This document shows positions 37,528 through 44,533 of a stretch of 64,000 nt of DNA, one piece after another. The position numbers and the translations under genes are program-made. Source of the stretch: Anabaena lutea FACHB-196 (lineage in GTDB: Bacteria > Cyanobacteriota > Cyanobacteriia > Cyanobacteriales > Nostocaceae); contig NZ_JACJST010000017.1 in NCBI RefSeq assembly GCF_014698305.1, positions 57,139 to 121,138 on the forward strand, read 5' to 3'. The notes beneath the pieces were generated by a model that had not been told where the DNA came from, did not search any database, and saw only the letters and a program-made list of their open reading frames with translations. Position 1 is the stretch's first letter. Every line of letters begins with the position of its first letter.

Positions 37528-37559
37528 TCAAAAAGGCTATATTTGGTACAGTGAGGGAA

Positions 37560-37852
37560 GACGCGGGGATTCGGTGACACGGTGACACGGTGACACGGGG
37601 ACACGGGGACGCGGGGAGATGGGAAGATGGAAAAATGGAGAGATGGGGAGATGGGGAGATGGGAAGATGGGAAGATTTATTTGTAGCTTTAATTTAAGTG
37701 AATTGATATACAGCAGATTGCAGATCAATGAGATACAGAATCAAAATTGAAACCTAGACACATTCGCCAGTTTTACTCCTGACTCCTGACTCCTGAATTC
37801 TGACTCCTGACTCCTGACTCCTGAATTCTGACTCCTGACTCCTGCTATAACA
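37560..37852. repeat. Tandem repeat block between hgdD and the next gene
   Basis: GGTGACAC and GGGGACGC units (37571-37617), GGAGATGG/GGAAGATGG units (37615-37676), then a unique part (about 37711-37770) that matches 47478-47530, and a long run of CTGACTC/CTGAATT heptamers (37777-37852). None is coding in a convincing way. Confidence 0.75.
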
Positions 37853-37889
37853 ACTGAAAACTGATCAAAGATAAAAGATAAAAGAACTC

Positions 37890-38267
37890 ATGACTAAAGT
37901 GACATCACAAGAAATTGCCCAGTTCCGCTCTCAATTGGCAGATGATTCTCAAGCAATGGAAGCGCTAGACTTGATAGAGGATTGTGACGGAGACTTAGAA
38001 GATGCAGCCATGTCTCTAGCAATTCGGGCCGGACAACAACCAGAAAGAACGAATGCTGAGTGGTTAGACGCTTTGGCGAAAAAATGGCGGGCGGTGATTT
38101 GTGAACAAGAATATCGAGAAGACTTGGTGAACGGCTCAATTCCAGCCATGATGACACATCTAACCACAATACCCGCTTTTCCGAAAATTTTAGCAACCCC
38201 AGTTTTGATATATATTCTCAAACAAGGTGTCAATACTTTTTGCGAGCCATTGGATTCGTTAAAGTAA
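37890..38267 (+). CDS. Conserved cyanobacterial protein, function unknown
   Basis: The 125-residue protein starts with an acidic helical part (EIAQFRSQLADDSQAMEALDLIEDCDGDLEDAAMSLAIRAG) whose helix pattern resembles a UBA-like bundle, and ends with FPKILATPVLIYILKQGVNTFCEPLDS. No signal peptide is seen. The shape is familiar from cyanobacterial genomes as a hypothetical protein, with no function known to me. It stands alone with its own upstream repeat block. Confidence 0.6.
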   Translation: MTKVTSQEIAQFRSQLADDSQAMEALDLIEDCDGDLEDAAMSLAIRAGQQPERTNAEWLDALAKKWRAVICEQEYREDLVNGSIPAMMTHLTTIPAFPKILATPVLIYILKQGVNTFCEPLDSLK

Positions 38268-38367
38268 TACATCTGCCCAGCTGGTTTCCTCCTGAGATAT
38301 GGAACCAGTGCTGATACGCTGTTAATTAAGCAAAACCTCTGTCAGATTACTATTTTAATTAAAATCA

Positions 38368-38868
38368 ATGAATTACCTTGTGGCCGTATTATCAAACCGT
38401 ATCCAAGCCGAAGCCGCTTATTTAGACTTAGAAAAAGTGGGCATAACAAGTAGTATCCTAGGTAGAGGGTACAAAAGCGCTGATGAGTTTGGCTTAATTG
38501 ACCCGAAAGAGCAGGCCAAAAAGCAAGCGCAACTTATGTCATTCTGGCTGGTTCCCTTTGGCTTTTTTGCAGGTTTTACTTTCAGTTTCATCACTGGGTT
38601 GAATACCTTTGCTTGGGCGGGGGAAATTGGTAATCATGTTGTTGGTGGGCTGCTGGGTGCTGGTAGCGGTGCAATGGGTAGTGTATTTGTTGGTGGTGGA
38701 GTTGGTTTAGTTGCAGGTGGTGGAGATGCTTTACCCTACCGCAACCGCTTGGATGCTGGTAAGTACATAATTGTAGTTAAGGGTTCAGAAACTTTGACTC
38801 GCCAAGCTACCCGCATATTACGTCAGTTTGATCCCGAAAATATCCAGGGTTATGCTGAAACTAACTAG
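38368..38868 (+). CDS. Conserved membrane protein with glycine-rich hydrophobic core
   Basis: The 166-residue protein begins with a ferredoxin-like strand-helix (YLVAVLSNRIQAEAAYLDLEKVGI), then has two hydrophobic glycine-rich segments (about residues 54-73 and 88-118, VVGGLLGAGSGAMGSVFVGGGVGLVAGGGDALP), and closes with GKYIIVVKGSETLTRQATRILRQFDPENIQGY. This layout resembles small general-stress membrane proteins of the 17M/DUF1269 type, but the match is loose. Heptamer repeats start directly after the stop. Confidence 0.6.
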   Translation: MNYLVAVLSNRIQAEAAYLDLEKVGITSSILGRGYKSADEFGLIDPKEQAKKQAQLMSFWLVPFGFFAGFTFSFITGLNTFAWAGEIGNHVVGGLLGAGSGAMGSVFVGGGVGLVAGGGDALPYRNRLDAGKYIIVVKGSETLTRQATRILRQFDPENIQGYAETN

Positions 38869-38875
38869 TTGGTCA

Positions 38876-39003
38876 TTTGTCATTGGTCATTTGTCATTGG
38901 TCATTTGTCATTTGTCATTGGTCATTTGTCATTTGTCATTGGTCATTGGTCATTTGTCATTTGTCATTGGTCATTAGTCATTAGTCATTAGTCATTGGTC
39001 ATT
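38876..39003. repeat. TCATTGG/TCATTTG heptamer array
   Basis: About 18 heptamers with the consensus GTCATTK run between two co-directional genes. It ends in CCCAATCTCCAGTC-type units right at the start of the S4-domain gene. Confidence 0.85.
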
Positions 39004-39059
39004 TTGGAATTCTCCCTTCTGCTTTCTTTCTAGTCCCCAATCTCCAGTCTCCAGTCCCC

Positions 39060-39839
39060 ATGTTACCCAGAGAAGAACTTTTAAAAGGTGTTGAAAATCG
39101 CGATAGTATAGCTCGTGTGATTGACCAGGCAGAGCAAGCTATAAAGACCTGGGAAGTGGTTTTTACTGATTTTTTGTCTCCGCCAGAGTTGGCAGAAATT
39201 CAACGGGTGTTTAGTCGATTAACAGACGTGCATTTGGTGGCGTGGGGTGGATATCCTCAAGCAGAACGCCAAAGAATTGCGATCGCACGTTCTGAATTAC
39301 CATTAGATTCATCTCAAGTCGCTATCAGTGCTTTAGAAATTGCGGGTAATTTCCTGTTTGATACCGCAACTCACCGCGACTATTTAGGCGCAATGTTGGG
39401 GACGGGAATTGTCCGGGAAAAGACAGGAGATGTGATTGTTTTGGGAGAGAGAGGGGCGCAGGTAATCGTCGTCCCGGAATTGGCGGAATTTCTGGAAATG
39501 AGTCTCCAGCAAGTGCGTTCAGTTCCTGTGAAAACCCAGCGGATTGATATTAATGAGTTAAAAATCCGGGAACCGAAGAAAAAAGAATTGACAACTGTGG
39601 AAGCTTCTTTGCGTTTAGATGCGATCGCATCTGCCGGTTTTGGAATGTCTCGCAGCAAAATGGTGGATTTAATTGACTCTAATGATGTGCGTGTCAATTG
39701 GAAAGAAATCACCCAAGCCAGTTCTCAAGTCAAAACAGGCGATTTAATCGCAATTCGCGGTAAAGGACGTTTAGAAGTCGGCGAAATCGCTGTTACTAAA
39801 AAAGACCGTTACCGCGTGCAATTGACTCGATTTATGTAG
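39060..39839 (+). CDS. Photosystem II S4 domain protein
   Basis: The 259-residue protein matches the cyanobacterial and plastid 'photosystem II S4 domain' family: REELLKGVENRDSIARVIDQAEQAIKTWEVVFTDFLSPPEL, a GDVIVLGERGAQVIV strand and a C-terminal S4 RNA-binding domain (ASLRLDAIASAGFGMSRSKMVDLIDSNDVRVNWKE). It is a YlmH-like RNA-binding protein; its link to photosystem II is by family name and I infer no precise role. The ATG lies at the edge of a TCCAGTCCC repeat and lacks a clear ribosome site. Confidence 0.88.
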   Translation: MLPREELLKGVENRDSIARVIDQAEQAIKTWEVVFTDFLSPPELAEIQRVFSRLTDVHLVAWGGYPQAERQRIAIARSELPLDSSQVAISALEIAGNFLFDTATHRDYLGAMLGTGIVREKTGDVIVLGERGAQVIVVPELAEFLEMSLQQVRSVPVKTQRIDINELKIREPKKKELTTVEASLRLDAIASAGFGMSRSKMVDLIDSNDVRVNWKEITQASSQVKTGDLIAIRGKGRLEVGEIAVTKKDRYRVQLTRFM

Positions 39840-39908
39840 GTAAAAGGTGACAGGGAACAGGTAACAGGTAACAAGTAATTCTTCTAATTACGAATTACGA
39901 ATTACGAA
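39840..39908. repeat. GACAGG/AACAGGT and AATTACG repeats between convergent genes
   Basis: GGTGACAGGGAACAGGTAAC units are followed by AATTACGAATTACG heptamers that reach the end of the convergent SDR gene. The array replaces a normal terminator here. Confidence 0.7.
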
Positions 39909-40697
39909 TTACGAATTACTAGTTACTTTAAACTGTTTTGCCAACAAACTTACGAAAGATTCTCTTGGTAAAAATCTGTGCATATTCACAATGACTCGAT
40001 TTCCTAAACCACCACTAACTACTGTCGATTCACCTTTTTCTAAAGCTTGCAAAGCATCATCCACAACTTGTTTAGGAGTCGCTATTTTATTTGTTGAACC
40101 TGCCAAAGCTGTGGGAAACTTAGCTTCTGTGAAAAAGTCCGTTTCTGTTGGTCCAGGACAAACTACCAAAACCCGGACACCATAATCACGATTTTCTGCC
40201 CATAATGCTTCACTGAAACTGAGAACAAAAGCTTTAGTGGCTGCATAGACAGAAAGATAAGGCATTGGTTGAAATCCCGCAATTGAGGAAACATTAATAA
40301 TGCTTCCCGAACGGCGTTCTCGCATTAAAGGTAGAAATTTATGAGTTAAATCTACCAATGCCGTAATATTTAATTGAATCATATTTAATTGTCGTTGCCC
40401 GTCTCTTTCAGCAAAGTCGCCATAATCGCCAAACCCAGCATTATTGATTAACAAATCAATTGTTAATCCTTTAACTTTGAGCAAATCAAATACATCATTA
40501 GTGGCATTAGGTTCAGTTAAGTCTTTGGCTATAATCTCGACTTGAACTTTGTGTTTTTGTTGTAATTGTGTGGCTATTTCTTCCAACTTCTCTGCTGAAC
40601 GTGCAATCAGAACAAGATTTGTTTGACGTGCAGCAAGTTCTTCTGCAAAAGCTTTACCAATTCCCCCAGAAGCCCCGGTAACTAAAGCTGTTGACAT
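39909..40697 (-). CDS. Short-chain dehydrogenase/reductase
   Basis: The 262-residue protein is a classical SDR: NAD(P)-binding TGASGGIG at residues 7-14, NNAG in LLINNAGFGDYG, the catalytic Ser in NVSSIAGF and YAATK for Tyr and Lys, then VCPGPTETDFF. An Arg after the first strand (LIARSAEKL) favours NADP(H). The C-terminal part with VIVNMHRFLPRES resembles DltE/YdfG-like reductases. The substrate is unknown. The last codons lie next to the AATTACG array. Confidence 0.9.
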   Translation of the reverse strand: MSTALVTGASGGIGKAFAEELAARQTNLVLIARSAEKLEEIATQLQQKHKVQVEIIAKDLTEPNATNDVFDLLKVKGLTIDLLINNAGFGDYGDFAERDGQRQLNMIQLNITALVDLTHKFLPLMRERRSGSIINVSSIAGFQPMPYLSVYAATKAFVLSFSEALWAENRDYGVRVLVVCPGPTETDFFTEAKFPTALAGSTNKIATPKQVVDDALQALEKGESTVVSGGLGNRVIVNMHRFLPRESFVSLLAKQFKVTSNS

Positions 40698-40900
40698 TTT
40701 AGGTATTATCTGATTTATTCAATCACCTTATTTATGGTAGCAACTCTTTCCCGAATCTGTGGTAGTTAAAAAAGTTGATTGGTGAATATAGCAATCCTAC
40801 TAAATGATTTGTGCAAAAATGTGTTCCCTGTTGTCTGATAATTTCTATATGTATTATTTTCTGCGAAAAGAGGGAATACTAATTTAAGTAAAGATTAGGT

Positions 40901-42197
40901 ATGACTATGTTCGGTAAAATCAAATTTGCAGCTATGCTCATGGCAGGTACAGCGGGGGTTGTATGGGTTGTGAACTTACCTTATCCCATGATTCGCAAAC
41001 CTGTAGCGCAGGTAGCACCAATTCTGTTGTTACCTAGCTTTATGAGTATGGATCATCACTACAGAGGTGCGATTGATTCCTTAGAACAAGCAGATCAGTT
41101 AGTTAGTCAAGCTACTAGTACTGCGGATATTGAACTAGGTGGAGAAAAAGTCAAAGCTGCAAAAAAACACTTGGAAAATTTACCAGTTTGGTTTTTGGGT
41201 TATTATCCTCAGCGTTATTGTAGTTTGTTTAGTTGTTCTTGGCAGTTTACTTTAGATGAATTTGAACAAGCACGAAAACGGGTAGCACGACTAGATGCTG
41301 TAGTTTTCCAAGACAAAAATGCTTTGATTCCCTTGAATGAAGCGAAAAAGTCTCTATTGGCAGCAAAACTGCAATATGAACAAGCTACAAATACAAAAGA
41401 TAGAGAGAAAGCGATAGCGTAAGCGCTCCGTAGGAATCGCATCCTGGCAAATCGCTATAGATGAATTAGAACAAATTTCTCAACAAACACTAGCAGGTAA
41501 AACAGCCCAAACTCAACTTACAGCTTACAAACGGGATTTTGATAATGCGCGGATTGGTAATTTTATCGCTGCTGCACAAGAATTTGATTTAGAAGCTCAG
41601 AAAATTCAATCAACAAAATCCCAAGCCGCATCAGAATTATGGCAACAGGCAATTAACCGACTTGAAAAAGTTCCAGATGAAAATCCCCGCTATTTAGATG
41701 CACAAAAATTAATTGCTGCATACCAAGTCAAACAAAAAACGGTGGTTGATACCCGCAGTGGTACATATGTTGAAGGAGCAAAACAGTTTGCCTTAGCAGC
41801 TGCGAAAGCTTCTCAAAATCCACCTCATACGGCTCTTGAGTGGGAACAAATTGGTAATTTATGGGAAAAAGCAATTCGGCAATTAGAAAATATTCAATTT
41901 CAAGAACCGAGTTATGTGGAAGCGCAAAAATTACTAGCACAGTATCAAACTAACTTGGGAATTATTAACAATCGTCGTCAAATTGAAAGTGATTCACAGG
42001 AAATTCTCAATCAAGCTAACAAGGAAATCCAAAGATTGATTGCCAGCACACCTGCTGATAAAAATGAGATTAAAGCCGAAATTCACGGAATTATCACTCA
42101 GTTGAACAGTGTAAAATCAGGAACCACAGCATATCCTGAAGCAAAGCGTTTGTTGACATTGGCAAATAATAAGCTCAAGCAGCTACAGGCAAAATAA
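40901..42197 (+). pseudogene. Membrane-anchored repeat protein gene broken by a 22-bp insertion
   Basis: The first part (40901-41422, 173 residues) has an N-terminal membrane segment (FAAMLMAGTAGVVWVVNLPYPMI) followed by helical repeats, and stops at TAA inside a small palindrome. Another frame is open from 41439 to 42197 with the same helical style (SWQIAIDELEQISQQTL...). If 41416-41437 is removed, GCGAT and CGC rejoin as a HIP1 site and the two parts fuse into one 424-residue frame reading A-I-A-S-W at the joint. The intact form would be an inner-membrane-anchored, TPR-like or coiled protein of unknown role. In this genome the two halves would be separate products, or none. Confidence 0.85.
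41416..41437. repeat. 22-bp small repeat inserted in a HIP1 site, frameshifting
   Basis: The insert contains AGCGTAAGCGCT and lies between GCGAT (41411-41415) and CGC (41438-41440). It is of the size of the small dispersed repeats (SDR, 21-27 bases) described for Nostoc. Its length is not a multiple of three, and it brings TAA into frame. Confidence 0.8.
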
Positions 42198-42266
42198 ATA
42201 ATTAGCTGCCAATTATGCTTGACAATTGCTCAAAGTATATGCTAATTTAGATGTTCATGTGGTTAA

Positions 42267-42340
<74 letters not shown>

Positions 42341-42353
42341 TTTTTTTCTGTAA

Positions 42354-43075
42354 AGCCAGGGAATAAATTAAGAGTCTAATAGCTAAAGTCGGTTTAAACC
42401 GACTAACTTTGATAAGTTTAATCGGGTGTAATGTATTTTGGTTATTAGTCAGTAAATTTGTTTTCTGATTTTGTTGGAGGTTGGGGTGATTTATCTAAAT
42501 CTGTTTCTTGTTCTAATAATGCAATTGTCGTTCCATTGAAATGATGTATTCTTTGATTATGCACATAATCAATGGCTTCTTGTAATTGTTTACCTCCTAC
42601 AGAAAATACACCATATCCTTCCTGCCAACCAAATTGTTGTTTTAAATTACCTAAAGAATGATTATAATGATAGGCACTACTACCTTTTAAAGTTTTCACA
42701 AATTCAGCAATAGACAATTTGGGAGGAATAGAAACCACCAAATGAATATGGTCTTCAATTCCACCAATAGCATGAATTATACAACCTAAATGATCCGCCT
42801 TTCCAATTAAATAACCATAAAATTTTTCCTCTATATCATTGGTGATTAAAGGCTCGCGTTTTTTCGTAGCCCAAACAATATGATAATACAACCGCCATAA
42901 AGCCATAATGGATTAAAAAAAAATAAATTTCTAATCATAAAATTTATCATTTTCTCGACAAAACTATTTATCACTAAATGAAATTACCCACTCACAGCCA
43001 AACCCCAAATTTTTCCCAAATTGCAGTCGGTTTTAACCGACTTTAGCTATAAGACAGGGAATTTATTCCCTGGCT
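42354..43075. mobile_element. IS200-like/RAYT element with REP-type ends
   Basis: The 722-base unit is bounded by inverted repeats of about 50 bases. The left end reads AGCCAGGGAATAAATT...TAGCTAAAGTCGGTTTAAAC, and the right end is its inverse with GTCGGTTTTAACCGACTTTA and AATTTATTCCCTGGCT. Each end carries a GTCGGTT/AACCGAC palindrome (42387-42404 and 43025-43042), typical of REP sequences recognised by their own tyrosine transposase. The right end has an extra GGGAATTTATTCCC hairpin. It encodes one transposase gene. It lies between tRNA-Val and cobK. Confidence 0.85.
42445..42906 (-). CDS. REP-associated tyrosine transposase (IS200/IS605 TnpA-like)
   Basis: The 153-residue protein is a Y1 HUH transposase: opening WRLYYHIVWATKKREPLI, HUH motif at H53-x-H55 in GIEDHIHLVVS, and catalytic Tyr Y114 in EAIDYVHNQRIHH. 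Such enzymes cut and join single-stranded DNA at hairpin ends. All catalytic residues are present and the frame is intact, so it may be active. The flanking GTCGGTT palindromes are its likely targets. No TnpB gene is present. Confidence 0.92.
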   Translation of the reverse strand: MALWRLYYHIVWATKKREPLITNDIEEKFYGYLIGKADHLGCIIHAIGGIEDHIHLVVSIPPKLSIAEFVKTLKGSSAYHYNHSLGNLKQQFGWQEGYGVFSVGGKQLQEAIDYVHNQRIHHFNGTTIALLEQETDLDKSPQPPTKSENKFTD

Positions 43076-43183
43076 AAATATCACAGGCTTTTCCTCATGA
43101 TCCGGCAGGGTTAGCATAATTTTAACTCCATTTGTCATCAACGCAAAAGGGCGGAAACTTTGATGCTTTTCTATACCGAAAGT

Positions 43184-43930
43184 TTAGTCACCATACATCC
43201 TCAAAAGCCAATTTACAGCACTTTCAACATCCGGGACTTGTTCCCCTGCTGGTACTGGTGGACGGTTTACCATCACAACTTTTATACCCATTTCCCGCGC
43301 AGCGATAATTTTTGCATAAGTGGCATTACCACCACTATTTTTGCTGACAATAGTATCAATTTGATAACTACTTAAAATTTCTTTTTCCTTTGCTAAAGTA
43401 AAAGGACCAGTAGCGCACAACACAATCCCTGGAGGTAATACAACATCAGGGTTAGGTGGATCGATCATTCGCATCAAAAACCAAATTTCCTGCAAATGGG
43501 CAAAAGCCGAAATTTCTTGTCTCCCAATGGTCAAAAATACCCTTTGCGCTTGATTTTTCAACGCTGCGGCTGCATCGATAATATTTTCTACTTCTATCCA
43601 GATATCTTCCTCCTCCTTTTCCCAAGTAGGACGAATCATCATTAACCGGGGAATACCTGCTATCGTTGCTGCATTTGCTGCATTCCAGGAAATCTGATTT
43701 GCAAAAGGGTGAGTAGCATCAATTAACACATCAATTTGCATTTGATGCAGATAACTAGCCAATCCTTCCACACCACCAAAACCGCCGATACGGAAATTAC
43801 CAACAGGGGTAGAAGGTTCACGGGTACGACCGGCTAAAGATGCGATCGCTTCCACACCACTAATATTTGCCACTTTAGCAGCTAATTCAGCAGCGTCACC
43901 AGTTCCACCGAGAATTAAAACACGCAACAT
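43184..43930 (-). CDS. cobK: Precorrin-6A / cobalt-precorrin-6A reductase
   Basis: CobK (CbiJ) reduces the precorrin-6A macrocycle with NADPH in cobalamin synthesis. The 248-residue protein shows the family patterns VLILGGTGDAAELA, SLAGRT, GGFGGVEGLASYL, IDATHPFANQIS, RVFLTIGRQEISAF and VSKNSGGNATYAKI, ending in MVNRPPVP. The length is normal. The next gene (DUF1636) is on the same strand about 95 bases upstream, across a GCAGAGGCGCAGAG-type repeat, so a shared transcript is possible but not shown. Confidence 0.93.
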   Translation of the reverse strand: MLRVLILGGTGDAAELAAKVANISGVEAIASLAGRTREPSTPVGNFRIGGFGGVEGLASYLHQMQIDVLIDATHPFANQISWNAANAATIAGIPRLMMIRPTWEKEEEDIWIEVENIIDAAAALKNQAQRVFLTIGRQEISAFAHLQEIWFLMRMIDPPNPDVVLPPGIVLCATGPFTLAKEKEILSSYQIDTIVSKNSGGNATYAKIIAAREMGIKVVMVNRPPVPAGEQVPDVESAVNWLLRMYGD

Positions 43931-44025
43931 AGCTATTTTGGATTTTTATCTATTTTTCAGGTAAATGAATCACATTTTTTTCTCACGCAGAGGCGCAGAG
44001 TCGCAGAGAGAAATCAGGAAAAAGG

Positions 44026-44451
44026 TCAATTAATTGTCGGAATTCTAGCCAAAATGCCCTTTTTCAGAGGTTCTGGGCGTTCTGACCAAGGTAGGACACC
44101 ATCAGGCTGAGAGTAGTATTTATTAGCACATTCCAGCACAGCCTCAGCACAACCCTCAACAGGCAAATCACCGAATAAATAAGTTAACTTACCCTGACCG
44201 GCAAAAGCGACGACACAAGAACGGTTACAAGCACTCATACATTCAACTTCTTTAATAGGGAAATCATCCCGTAAATCCCAATTTTGGGCGAGTTGTTGAA
44301 TTTCTTGTAAAAGTTTTTGACCACCGCTTTCACCGACACGCTTACCATCTTGCCAAACACTAGCGCAGGTTTTACACACAAATAAACTATGAGAAGTAAC
44401 ACCGGTATCACTGGTAGGGGAAATTGAAGAAATGTTAGCAGCAGCAGTCAT
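44026..44451 (-). CDS. DUF1636 metal-binding protein
   Basis: The 141-residue protein shows CKTCASVW near its N-terminus and ECMSACNRSCVVAFAGQGKLTYLFGDL, a cysteine arrangement of the thioredoxin-like ferredoxin type that fits DUF1636. These proteins often sit near cobalamin or metal (CobW-type) genes, which agrees with cobK just downstream. A redox or metal-delivery role is inference. ATG at 44451 is preferred because GAGG lies 7 bases upstream; the frame is open to 44475. Confidence 0.82.
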   Translation of the reverse strand: MTAAANISSISPTSDTGVTSHSLFVCKTCASVWQDGKRVGESGGQKLLQEIQQLAQNWDLRDDFPIKEVECMSACNRSCVVAFAGQGKLTYLFGDLPVEGCAEAVLECANKYYSQPDGVLPWSERPEPLKKGILARIPTIN

Positions 44452-44533
44452 CAGTATCCTCGCAGATTTGCACAATTTATAATTATACTGCCAGCATTTT
44501 GAGTCATACAGTTTTTGATGATATTGGTTGTTG

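Noticed and set aside
38876..39003. Regularly repeated units that could suggest a CRISPR array
   Set aside because: The units are plain 7-base repeats without unique spacers; no cas genes are present.
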